The notes under the pieces are model-generated. The model worked only from the letters and a program-made list of their open reading frames with translations, did no database searches and was not told the origin of the DNA. From CAZKWG01 sp964615375 (lineage in GTDB: Bacteria; Myxococcota_A; UBA796; CAZKWG01), in assembly GCA_964615375.1 (NCBI GenBank), contig CAZTOW010000001.1, positions 248,001-312,000 of the forward strand: a stretch of DNA of 64,000 nucleotides, read 5' to 3'. Below, in pieces: positions 55,195-63,152 of the stretch. Position numbers and translations under genes: made by a program. Each line of letters starts with the position of its first letter. The first letter of the stretch is position 1.

Positions 55195-55218
55195 CACCGC
55201 GACACGGCTGTCGCGGTG
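55195..55218. promoter_or_regulatory. Palindrome shared with 12600-12625, candidate enhancer-binding site
   Basis: CACCGCGACA and TGTCGCGGTG form perfect 10-bp arms around CGGC. The core arms are identical to those at 12600-12625; only the four spacer bases differ. It lies between divergent genes, so a terminator role is excluded. It is centred ~76 bases upstream of the predicted sigma-54 start of the serpin gene. Confidence 0.6.
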
Positions 55219-55255
55219 GGCGACCTGAGGCTCCAGAGAGCCCGCCTCCCTCCGT

Positions 55256-55273
55256 TCGGCACACCCCTTGCAA
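55256..55273 (+). promoter_or_regulatory. Sigma-54-type -24/-12 promoter of the serpin gene
   Basis: T-CGGCACA, four C, TTGCAA; ten bases separate GG and GC. GGCAC and TTGCA are perfect consensus. The start near 55283 leaves a 17-base leader with SD GGAGG. Confidence 0.6.
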
Positions 55274-55300
55274 CGGAGCGGGCATCCTCTGGAGGTCCGA

Positions 55301-56527
55301 ATGCGCGCTCCCCACCTGCTCGTCGCCCTGCTCCCGCTCGCCTTGATGGCCTGCTCGGATGAGCGGGAGATCACCCAGCCCTCCGCCAGCATGTCCCGCA
55401 TGGTGGACGGCACCAACCGCTTCGCCTTCGACCTCTACGCGACCACGACCCCCGACGAGAACCTGATCCTCTCGCCCTTCTCCATCGCCTCGGCGCTGTC
55501 CATGGTGCTGGCCGGGGCCAACGGCGAGACAGAGGCGCAGATCCTGGCCGCGCTGAGCGCCGACGACGAGGCGAGCTGGCACGCCGACATGGGCGCGCTG
55601 CTCCTCGATCTCAGCGCCCGCGGCGGGCGACCCTACGAGCTCGTCCCGGCCAACCGCGTCTGGGCGCAGCGTGGGCTCGACCTCGTCCCCGCGTTCGAGG
55701 ACACGCTCTCGGGCGACTACGACGCCGCGCCCGAGACCGCCGACTTCCAGGACGACGCAGAGGGCGCCCGCGACGAGATCAACCGCTGGGTCTCCCGCCA
55801 GACGGGCGAGCTCATCCCCGAGCTCTTCGGCGCCGGCCAGATCGACGCCAACACGCGCCTGGCCCTGGTCAACGCGATCTATTTCCTGGGGACCTGGGAG
55901 ACGCCCTTCGAGGTGGAGGACACCGAGGACGAGCCCTTCACGCTCACGGACGGCGAGGCGGTCACCGTCCCCATCATGCACCGCGACGGGGACATGGACT
56001 ACGTGGACACCGGCGACGCCGGGCTGCTGAAGATCCCCTACCAGGGCGGCGATCTCTCGATGGTCATCGTCCTGCCGCACGAGGGCGTGGCCCTGTCCGA
56101 GGTGGAGGCCAGCCTGGACGCCGACAGCTTCGCCGGCTGGCTGGCCAGCGCGGACACGCGCCAGGTCGAGCTCGGGCTGCCCTCCTTCGAGCTCTCGGAG
56201 GATCTCCCGCTCGTCGAGTCGCTCCAGGCCCTGGGCGTGGTCGACGCCTTCAGCAGGAGCGCCGCCGACCTCACCGGGATGGTCAGCGCCGCGGATGGCG
56301 GTGACGAGCTCTTCGTCGGGGCGGCCGTGCACAAGGCCTTCATCGCGGTGGACGAGGTGGGCACCGAGGCCGCGGCCGCCACGGGCATGGTGGTGAACGC
56401 CAAGGGCGGCATGGATGAGACCGAAGAGTCGGTGATCTTCCAGTGCGACCGGCCCTTCCTCTTCGTGCTGCGCGACGAGTACACCGACGCCGTGCTGTTC
56501 ATGGGCCGGGTGGTCGATCCGCGCTGA
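55301..56527 (+). CDS. Serpin (serine protease inhibitor) lipoprotein
   Basis: 408 residues. Lipoprotein signal LLVALLPLALMAC, then the full serpin fold: NLILSPFSIASALSMVLAGANG, RLALVNAIYFLGTWETPF, MSMVIVLP-type strand (LSMVIVLPHEG), VHKAFIAVDEVGTEAAAATG, and DRPFLFVLRDEYTDAVLFMGRV. The hinge EVGTEAAAATG (residues 352-362) is that of inhibitory serpins. Counting from it puts Lys368 at P1, which predicts inhibition of a trypsin-like protease. Bacterial serpins are uncommon; lipid anchoring would place it on the cell surface or in the periplasm. Transcription probably starts at a sigma-54-type promoter with an upstream palindrome. Confidence 0.94.
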   Translation: MRAPHLLVALLPLALMACSDEREITQPSASMSRMVDGTNRFAFDLYATTTPDENLILSPFSIASALSMVLAGANGETEAQILAALSADDEASWHADMGALLLDLSARGGRPYELVPANRVWAQRGLDLVPAFEDTLSGDYDAAPETADFQDDAEGARDEINRWVSRQTGELIPELFGAGQIDANTRLALVNAIYFLGTWETPFEVEDTEDEPFTLTDGEAVTVPIMHRDGDMDYVDTGDAGLLKIPYQGGDLSMVIVLPHEGVALSEVEASLDADSFAGWLASADTRQVELGLPSFELSEDLPLVESLQALGVVDAFSRSAADLTGMVSAADGGDELFVGAAVHKAFIAVDEVGTEAAAATGMVVNAKGGMDETEESVIFQCDRPFLFVLRDEYTDAVLFMGRVVDPR

Positions 56528-56565
56528 GCCCCAGGGTTAGGCTGAGCTGGTCGCCTGGAGGGCCG

Positions 56566-58254
56566 GTGCAGCGTCTGGTCACCTGGATCCGGTCCCGCCT
56601 GGACACGCCGCGCTGGCGCTCGGTGGTGCTGCTGGTCACCGTGGTGTTGTCCCTGCCCTCCCTGTTCTCCGGGCGCTCCGGAGACGACTGGTTCCAGGTC
56701 CACACCTGGCGCGGGCGGGAGCTGCCGGAGCTCTCCCGCTGGGATCTCTTCCGCTTCATCCCCGCGGATGACCACGCGCGGCTGATGGACCACGGCGTGC
56801 TGCCCTGGTGGGCGGGGGAGGATCTGGCCATCGGCTTCTGGCGGCCGCTCAGCTCGGCCACGCATATACTAGATTATGTTGTTTTCGGCGATCAGGTGTG
56901 GCTCCACCACGTCCACTCGCTGCTCTGGTATGTCGGCCTCCTCGCGGTGGTCGCGGCGCTCTTCCGGCGCTGGCTCGGGCCGCTGGCGGCGATGGCGACG
57001 CTGATCTTCGCGCTGGACGACGCGCACGCGGTGGTGCTGGGCTGGCTGGCCAACCGCAACGGGCTCTGCGCGGGCGTCTTCGGGGGGCTGGCCCTGCTCC
57101 TGTACGAGCGGGAGGGCTGGCGCGCGCGGGTGGGCTCGATCGCCTGCTTCGCCGCGGCCCTGCTCTCGGCGGAGGCGGGGCTGGCGGCGGCGGGATGGAT
57201 CGGGGCGGCGGCCTTCTTCCTCGGTGAGCCGGGGGCCTGGCGGCGCCGGCTGCTCTCGCTCTGGCCCTATGTCCTGGTGGTTGTGCTGTGGCAGTTGGCC
57301 TACCGGGCGCTGGGCTACGGGGCGACGGGCTCGGGGGCCTACCGCGACCCCAGCACGGATCTCCCGGGCTTCCTGCTGGGGACGATCACCCAGGCCCCGG
57401 TGCTGGCGGTGGGCACGCTGCTGTGGCTCCCGCTGGACGCGCTGGGGCTGGTGCCGGGGCTCACGCCGCTGCTGGCGCTGCTGTCCCCGGTGGTGGGCTG
57501 GGGAGCGCTCCAGCTGGCGCGGGCGGCGGGGATGCCCGAGGCCCGGGCGCGCTTCTGGATCTTCGGCACGCTGTTCGCCTGCATGCCCTTCGGCGCGGGC
57601 TTCCTGCAGGATCGCCACCTCGTGCTGCCCTCGCTGGGGGCGGCCGGGCTGGTGGCGGAGGTGCTGGCGGCGGGCTGGTCCGGGGGGCCCTGGCTGCGTC
57701 GGGGGGCGGTGGGGCTCGCGCTCCTGCACCTCGTCTGGTCGCCGCTGCTCTTCGCGCCGCGCACGCTCACCTTCCCCGGGCTCTCCGGGCCGCTCGATCG
57801 CGCCGCCGCCGCGCTGCCCGGCGAAGGGAGGGCCGTGCTCCTGAACGTGCCCATCGACGTGTACGGCACCTTCGTGAGCTACCTGCGCGCCGCCCAGGGC
57901 TACCCCGTCCCCGAGCGCCTCTGGTGGCTGTGCGCCGGCCTGAGGCCGCTCGAGGTCGCCCGCACAGGGAGCGACGCCTTGGAGATCACGCAGGAGGGCG
58001 GCTGGTTCGCCGTGGACAGCGAGCGCTTCATGCGCAGCGCGCCTCTCGCCTCGGGGGCGCGCGTCGAGCTCGACGGGCTCCGCGTCGAGGTGCTGAGCTC
58101 CACGCCCGACGGGCGGCCCGAGCGCGTGCGCTTCACCTTCGACCGCCCGCTGGAGCAGCTCCACCTGCTGCGCTGGGGGCAGGGCGAGGTGCTGCCCTGG
58201 ACGCCCCCGCCGGTGGGGGAGACGGCGCAGGTCCCGGCGGCCTTCCCGTTCTGA
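56566..58254 (+). CDS. Polytopic membrane protein (GT-C glycosyltransferase-like)
   Basis: 562 residues. About ten transmembrane segments between residues 20 and 430 (WRSVVLLVTVVLSLPSLFSG, LAAMATLIFALDDAHAVVLG, YVLVVVLWQLAYRALGYG). A first periplasmic loop has DDWFQVHTWRGRELPELSRW and FWRPLSSATHILDYVVFGD, reminiscent of the Asp-containing first loop of GT-C enzymes. A ~130-residue soluble C-terminus follows. The GT-C call rests on topology only. GTG at 56566 follows GGAGG; no ATG suits. Just downstream of the serpin gene on the same strand (38 bases), so co-transcription is possible. Confidence 0.65.
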   Translation: MQRLVTWIRSRLDTPRWRSVVLLVTVVLSLPSLFSGRSGDDWFQVHTWRGRELPELSRWDLFRFIPADDHARLMDHGVLPWWAGEDLAIGFWRPLSSATHILDYVVFGDQVWLHHVHSLLWYVGLLAVVAALFRRWLGPLAAMATLIFALDDAHAVVLGWLANRNGLCAGVFGGLALLLYEREGWRARVGSIACFAAALLSAEAGLAAAGWIGAAAFFLGEPGAWRRRLLSLWPYVLVVVLWQLAYRALGYGATGSGAYRDPSTDLPGFLLGTITQAPVLAVGTLLWLPLDALGLVPGLTPLLALLSPVVGWGALQLARAAGMPEARARFWIFGTLFACMPFGAGFLQDRHLVLPSLGAAGLVAEVLAAGWSGGPWLRRGAVGLALLHLVWSPLLFAPRTLTFPGLSGPLDRAAAALPGEGRAVLLNVPIDVYGTFVSYLRAAQGYPVPERLWWLCAGLRPLEVARTGSDALEITQEGGWFAVDSERFMRSAPLASGARVELDGLRVEVLSSTPDGRPERVRFTFDRPLEQLHLLRWGQGEVLPWTPPPVGETAQVPAAFPF

Positions 58255-58255
58255 T

Positions 58256-59092
58256 TCAGGGCGCGAAGGACAGCTCGCAGAGGCGCTCGGACAGGGACCA
58301 GAGCGCGGCGGCCTCGGCCTCGCCCTCCACCTCGCCCGGCCAGGGGACCTCGCGGAGCTCGTCGAAGAAGCGGCCGTGGACCGCGGCCATCTCGGGCGCG
58401 ACCGCCAGGCGCACGGGCCCGGCGGCGCCGGTCTCGGGGGCGCGCCAGCGGGACTTGAGCGGGCGGACCAGCGCGTTCAGCCAGTGCCCGTCGCCCTCGC
58501 CCAGCCCCGTCCGCAGCACGCCGGGGTGGACGGCGTTGACCCGGACCCTCCCGCCCGCCACCCGGCGCGCCAGGGCGGCGGTGGAGACGGCGTTCAGCCG
58601 CTTCGTGTCGGCGTAGGTGCGGAAGGAGGAGAAGCGGCTCCCGGAGACGATGGCCTCCAGATCACGGCGGGCGAGGCCGATGAGCCCGGCGCTGACCTGC
58701 ACGACCCGCGCCCCGTCCTCGCGCAGGCGCGGCCAGAGCAGCGCGTTCATGTGGAAGGGCGCCAGGTGGTTGACGGCGAAGGAGCGCTCCACCCCGCGCC
58801 GGTCCAGCTCGAGGCGGGTGGGCCAGAGCCCGGCGTTGTGGATGATCGCCCCGATGGGGCCCAGCTCGGCGAGGGCGCGGGCGGCGGCGCGGATGGCGTC
58901 GGGGTCCAGCAGATCGGCCTGGACCAGGGTGAGCTCGCCGCTGCCGGGGAGGGCGCGGAGCTCGGCCAGGGTGCGCTCGCCGGCCTCGCGCCCGCGGCAG
59001 ACCAGGGCCAGCGGGCGCCCCTGAGCGGCCAGCGCGCGCGCGATCTCCAGCCCGAGCCCGCGGTTGGCGCCGGTGAGGATGACGAGGGACAT
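58256..59092 (-). CDS. Short-chain dehydrogenase/reductase
   Basis: 278 residues. Cofactor motif ILTGANRGLGLEIARAL, structural IIHNAGLW, Ser in VVQVSAGLIGLA, the catalytic pair in YADTKRLNAV (YxxxK) and NAVHPGVLRTGLG. It resembles retinol-dehydrogenase/WW-oxidoreductase-like SDRs. SD GGAGG lies before the ATG. A TetR-type operator sits at -11 to -40 relative to the start codon, so the divergent TetR regulator probably represses it. Confidence 0.9.
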   Translation of the reverse strand: MSLVILTGANRGLGLEIARALAAQGRPLALVCRGREAGERTLAELRALPGSGELTLVQADLLDPDAIRAAARALAELGPIGAIIHNAGLWPTRLELDRRGVERSFAVNHLAPFHMNALLWPRLREDGARVVQVSAGLIGLARRDLEAIVSGSRFSSFRTYADTKRLNAVSTAALARRVAGGRVRVNAVHPGVLRTGLGEGDGHWLNALVRPLKSRWRAPETGAAGPVRLAVAPEMAAVHGRFFDELREVPWPGEVEGEAEAAALWSLSERLCELSFAP

Positions 59093-59102
59093 GGGACCTC
59101 CG

Positions 59103-59132
59103 TTAGAGCGTTGTTCTAGAACAATGTTCTAA
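59103..59132. promoter_or_regulatory. TetR-type operator before the SDR gene
   Basis: TTGTTCTAGAACAA is a perfect 14-base palindrome, flanked at equal distance by TTAGA and TCTAA, giving two nested dyads over 30 bases. It lies directly before the SDR SD sequence and 165 bases before the TetR-family gene. Confidence 0.75.
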
Positions 59133-59296
59133 CCATCCCGCGGGCCCTGTCGAGCGGAGGATCCGGCCGCTGTGTTAAGGCGGGTAGATGCGCCGTCACC
59201 TCACCACCAGCCCTCGCGATCCCGCCCGGCGCGCCATGCTGCCGGCGGCGCTCAGCCAGGAGGGCCGCGCCCTCCACCTCCGGGGGGGCTGAGCGC

Positions 59297-59884
59297 GTGG
59301 ACGAGCGCGACGCGGCCATCCTGGAGGCGGCGGCCCGGCGCTTCGCCGAGGGCGGGATCGCCGCCGTCACCATCCGCGCCGTGGGCGAGGACAGCGGCGC
59401 CAGCACCGGCAGCATCTACCACCGCTTCGGCGACCGGGCGGGCATCCTGGCGGCCCTCTGCCTGGGCGCCTTCGCCCGCGCGACGGCGGCGCTGCGGGAG
59501 GTCCTGGAGGGCGACCCTCCGGCCGAGCGCGGGCTCCCCGCCCTGGTGCTGGCCTGGGTGGACTGGGTGCTGGCGGAGCCGCTACAGGCGCGGATGATCT
59601 ACGAGATCACCGTGAGCCCGGACCTGGACCCGCGCCGCGAGGCGATGAACGCCGAGAAGGCCCCGCTCTTCGCGCCCATCTACGCCTGGGTGGCCTCTGA
59701 GGTGCGCGCCGGGCGCCTGCGCCCGCTCCCCGACTGGGCCTGGGATCCGGTGGTCTTCGGCCCCGCGCACGAGCTCTGCCGGCGCTGGCTGGCGGATCGC
59801 CGCCTGCCGCTGGTCGAGGCGCGGCAGGAGATCGCCGAGACCGTCTGGCGCGCGGTGGCGCCGGACCGGCTGCGGAGCGCCTGA
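59297..59884 (+). CDS. TetR-family transcriptional regulator
   Basis: 195 residues. The N-terminal helix-turn-helix (ILEAAARRFAEGGIAAVTIR, EDSGASTGSIYHRFGDRAGI) is a standard TetR DNA-binding domain; the helical C-terminal half is the ligand and dimer domain. It is divergent from the SDR gene and likely binds the 30-base dyad there. GTG start at 59297 preserves the conserved start of helix 1. The ligand is unknown, perhaps the SDR's substrate. Confidence 0.9.
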   Translation: MDERDAAILEAAARRFAEGGIAAVTIRAVGEDSGASTGSIYHRFGDRAGILAALCLGAFARATAALREVLEGDPPAERGLPALVLAWVDWVLAEPLQARMIYEITVSPDLDPRREAMNAEKAPLFAPIYAWVASEVRAGRLRPLPDWAWDPVVFGPAHELCRRWLADRRLPLVEARQEIAETVWRAVAPDRLRSA

Positions 59885-60409
59885 CTACAGGAACTTCACG
59901 CCCGAGACGTCCAGGGTGAAGCGCTTCTGCGGGCCCACGATGGTCGAGGGATCCTTGCCCGCGTCCTCGGCGTAGTGGCGGGCCTCGTCCTCGGGCATCT
60001 CCGTGACCGCGAAGCTGCCGCGCACCAGGACCTTCTTCCCGGCCGAGTCCTTGGGCAGGAAGATCTTGTACTCCTTGTCCTTCACCATCACGTCCACGCT
60101 CGGGTCGGCGGTGGCGATGGTGTGCCAGCAGCCCTTCTTCTGGCAGACCTCCTTGACCGTGCCCTCGACGACGACGTCCTTGCCGCTCCAGGTGTCGGGG
60201 GCGGCGACCAGCGCGTCCACGGTGACGGGCGTGCCGGGCTCGAAGGCCTCTCCCACCACGAGGCCGGCGACGGCGCTCTCGGCGCGGGCGGGCTCAGCCT
60301 CGGCGGGGGCGGCCTCGGCGGGGGCGGCCTCGGCGGGGGCGCTGGGGGTGGCGGTGGCTTCGGGTTGAGCGGGCTGACCGCAGGCCAGGAGGAGGAGGAG
60401 CGTGATCAT
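59885..60409 (-). CDS. DUF4920-family lipoprotein
   Basis: 174 residues. Lipoprotein signal MITLLLLLAC, an Ala/Pro/Glu-rich linker (PAEAAPAEAAPAEAEP), then an OB-like DUF4920 domain: VVVEGTVKEVCQKKGCWHTI, YKIFLPKDSAGKKVLVRG and YAEDAGKDPSTI. The CxxKGCW motif is characteristic and may bind metal or form a disulfide. Periplasmic; function unknown. It abuts the TetR gene tail to tail with no spacer. Confidence 0.85.
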   Translation of the reverse strand: MITLLLLLACGQPAQPEATATPSAPAEAAPAEAAPAEAEPARAESAVAGLVVGEAFEPGTPVTVDALVAAPDTWSGKDVVVEGTVKEVCQKKGCWHTIATADPSVDVMVKDKEYKIFLPKDSAGKKVLVRGSFAVTEMPEDEARHYAEDAGKDPSTIVGPQKRFTLDVSGVKFL

Positions 60410-60536
60410 GCGCGCCTCTAACGCGGGCCGGCGGCGTGCGCAGCAGCGCCTTCAGGGCGACCGGGAGATCCACGGTGTAGAAATGCCGCAAGTGGGATCC
60501 CTGGTTGGGTTGTCTGGGTTGTCGCGGCCAACGTGG

Positions 60537-60565
60537 TTGTGTTCGTGCCGAACCCCAGCTATCAT
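60537..60565 (+). promoter_or_regulatory. Promoter of the eCIS-core protein gene
   Basis: TTGTGT, 17 bases, TATCAT, with a start near 60572, 23 bases before the ATG. A half copy (TGTCGCGG) of the palindrome seen at 12600 and 55195 lies at 60520-60527, without its partner arm. Confidence 0.5.
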
Positions 60566-60594
60566 CGAGCCTGCTCCATCCCTGGGGGGGATTC

Positions 60595-63132
60595 ATGGCC
60601 GCATTCGCAACCTCGGAGGCGGCGAAGCCTGTCGCCGTCACCGCTACTCCTGTTCAGAAGGAGCGGCGAGACCCTGCCCAGGCTCCAGCGTCTGATCTGG
60701 CCGACCCGCTCAGCGACCCGCTCCAGCTCCTGCCCATGGGGAGCGGAGGGGGCGGCCCGCCGGCCGGTGACCCCGGGGACGATCGGCCGGGGAGCTCCAA
60801 CCTCGTCCAGCTCCTGGCCCTGAGCCCCTACCTCCAGATGAAGGGGGGCGGAGCGGGCGCCGGGGTGCAGCGGGCGGCGGCGCATGGCCTCTCGGGCAGC
60901 GGCGGGTCGCTGCCTTTCGGCGCCCAGATCCAGAAGAGCTTCGGGAAGCACGACATCTCCGGCGTTCGCGCGCACACGGACACCCGCGCGCGCGAGGGCG
61001 CCGGGGCCATGGGGGCGCGCGCCTTCGCCTCAGGGTCCAACGTGGCCTTCGGCGGGAGCCCCGACCTGCACACCGCGGCTCACGAGGCCGCGCACGTCGT
61101 GCAGCAGCAGGCGGGCGTGCAGCTCAAGGGCGGGGTCGGCGAGCGCGGCGACCGCTACGAGCGGAACGCGGACGCCGTCGCCGACGCCGTGGTGCAGGGA
61201 AAGAGCGCCGAGTCGCTGCTGGATCCATTCTCTGGCGGGAGCGGCGGGGCGGCCGTCCAGCTGGACGTGGGCAGCCCGGGGAAGGCGGCCAACACGATGG
61301 CGAAAGACACGGACAACGGTGGGGGCAAGAAGAGCAACGGCGCGCAGGAGAACAAGACCCCCACGGCGCAGGGCACCAAGGTCACCGCCCCTCCCGGGCA
61401 GGGTCAGCCCAACCCCGCGCAGAACAAGCCCCCCGCGACGCCGAACACCAGCCAGCCGACGCAGACGCCGCCCGCGAACCCCACGCCGGCCGGCAACGAC
61501 TGGACCAGCGTTGGCGCCAAGGAGCGCATGCAGAGCAAGGTTGGGGTTGGGGCGACGGTCAGCGAGGGTTACGCCCTCTCTACAGAATTCGAGTTCAAGG
61601 TCTACGGTCCCTTCGGCGTGCGGGTCGCGGTGGACCTGGGCGTGGAGCGCGGCGCCAGCCTCAGCGGGGAGGGGACGAAGTCCGGCTCGGATCCGAAGAA
61701 CCCCCAGGCGCCCGCGCCCACGCGTCAGTGGGCCAGCAACAAGGAGCTCAAGACCAAGTTCGAGGGCAGCGTGGCCGTCTCGGCCGTCTTCGACCTGGTG
61801 GTGGTCAAGGTGGACGTCGGCCTCAAGGGCAAGATCGAGGGCGAGGTGAAGGGCGACAAGACCGTGCTCCAGGCGGTCAAAGAGGTCGTCGGCGAGATGT
61901 TCAAGAAGCAATTCAAGAACACCGAGGAGCGCCTGAAGAACGCCGGCGGCCAGCTGATGATGGGCTACACCGAGGCCCGCGGGAAGGTCGCGAAGGCCTA
62001 CGACGACGTCATCGCCATGGTCAAGGGCGGCAAGTCGTCCAAGCAGCTGGAAGAGAACACCAGCGAGAACTGGATCTTCGGATCCTCGCCCAAGGAGAAG
62101 GTGGAGGACGCCTACCTGAGCTTCCAGGGCAAGATCATCGACATGTTCAAGGCGGTGGGCCAGGTGCAGGAGGGGAGGGCCGCCAGCACCTTCTTCAACC
62201 CGCCCGACGTGGTGGCCTCCATGGCCGAGGCCGGGAAGGCGGCGGGCAGCCAGGTGGACGCCCTCGTCGCGGCGGCGAAGGTGGCGAAGGACCCCCAGGG
62301 TCAGCCGGCGAAGCCGCCTTCGGCCGCCGAGATCGCCGACATGCGCATCAAGGCGCTGACCGAGAGCAAGGGCGCGACGCTGGGCAAGATGGACACCAAC
62401 GCCAACGCGGTGTTCCAGAAGTTCAACGCCTTCCAGGCCGCGCAGTCCAACAAGAGCCCGGACGTCAGCTACAAGGCCAGCGCCACCATCTTCGCCGGCG
62501 TGCGCCTGGGCAACGGCACGGCCGGCGCCGCCAAGGGCGAGGTCAAGGTCAACGCCGGGATCATGGCGATGCAGCAGGACGGCGCGTCCACCGGCATCAT
62601 GGCCACCGTGGGCATCGACGGGAAGCTGGAGGTCGCCGGCTTCGAGGTCTCCGGCAACGTGCAGGTCGCCGGCAACATGGAGAACCGCTACCTCAACGCC
62701 AAGGTGGAGGGCAAGACCCCCACGCTCCCCATCCCGGGCTGGCTGGACCCCACGCGGCTGAACGTCCACGGCATCGCCACCGTGTTGAAGGGGATCTTCG
62801 GCCAGGGGAACAAGACCACGGAGGGAGGCGCGGGCGAGAAGGCGGCGAAGGGGGTCTGGGGCTTCATGAAGGCCGGCGCGGACGCCGCGGGCAAGGAGTT
62901 CAAGCACAACGCCGAGGAGGGCGTGAGCGGGGTGCAGTCGGCCACCAGCAAGATCACGTTCGGCATCGAGTACGAGTACACGCGCCAGAACCTGGCCAAG
63001 GGCAAGCACAAGATCGCCGTGTCCGGCGGCCTGGAGCGCTCCATCATCGGGGTGGAGGCCGACGCCAGCGTGGTCGGCATCAAGGTGGACGCCGCGAAGT
63101 TCTCCAAGGTGGAGGTGGAGCTGACCTGGTGA
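60595..63132 (+). CDS. eCIS-core (DUF4157) domain protein with long helical/beta C-terminus
   Basis: 845 residues. After ~110 low-complexity residues comes the eCIS core domain (PF13699 type): IQKSFGKHDISGVRAHTDTR, ARAFASGSNVAFGGSP, and HTAAHEAAHVVQQQAG with an HExxH zinc motif at H163-H167. Then a Pro/Asn/Thr linker and a ~550-residue region with amphipathic helices (FKKQFKNTEERLKNAGGQLM) between beta-rich repeats (VAVSAVFDLVVVKVDVGLKG). These domains often occur in proteins associated with contractile injection systems, but no sheath, tube or baseplate gene is in the window. No signal peptide. ATG at 60595 follows a G-rich SD. Confidence 0.8.
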   Translation: MAAFATSEAAKPVAVTATPVQKERRDPAQAPASDLADPLSDPLQLLPMGSGGGGPPAGDPGDDRPGSSNLVQLLALSPYLQMKGGGAGAGVQRAAAHGLSGSGGSLPFGAQIQKSFGKHDISGVRAHTDTRAREGAGAMGARAFASGSNVAFGGSPDLHTAAHEAAHVVQQQAGVQLKGGVGERGDRYERNADAVADAVVQGKSAESLLDPFSGGSGGAAVQLDVGSPGKAANTMAKDTDNGGGKKSNGAQENKTPTAQGTKVTAPPGQGQPNPAQNKPPATPNTSQPTQTPPANPTPAGNDWTSVGAKERMQSKVGVGATVSEGYALSTEFEFKVYGPFGVRVAVDLGVERGASLSGEGTKSGSDPKNPQAPAPTRQWASNKELKTKFEGSVAVSAVFDLVVVKVDVGLKGKIEGEVKGDKTVLQAVKEVVGEMFKKQFKNTEERLKNAGGQLMMGYTEARGKVAKAYDDVIAMVKGGKSSKQLEENTSENWIFGSSPKEKVEDAYLSFQGKIIDMFKAVGQVQEGRAASTFFNPPDVVASMAEAGKAAGSQVDALVAAAKVAKDPQGQPAKPPSAAEIADMRIKALTESKGATLGKMDTNANAVFQKFNAFQAAQSNKSPDVSYKASATIFAGVRLGNGTAGAAKGEVKVNAGIMAMQQDGASTGIMATVGIDGKLEVAGFEVSGNVQVAGNMENRYLNAKVEGKTPTLPIPGWLDPTRLNVHGIATVLKGIFGQGNKTTEGGAGEKAAKGVWGFMKAGADAAGKEFKHNAEEGVSGVQSATSKITFGIEYEYTRQNLAKGKHKIAVSGGLERSIIGVEADASVVGIKVDAAKFSKVEVELTW

Positions 63133-63152
63133 GGTTGAGCTAAGATCCGGCG

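Noticed and set aside
60520..60527. Third copy of the shared palindrome before the eCIS-core gene
   Set aside because: Only one 8-base half is present; the other arm and a sigma-54 element are missing.
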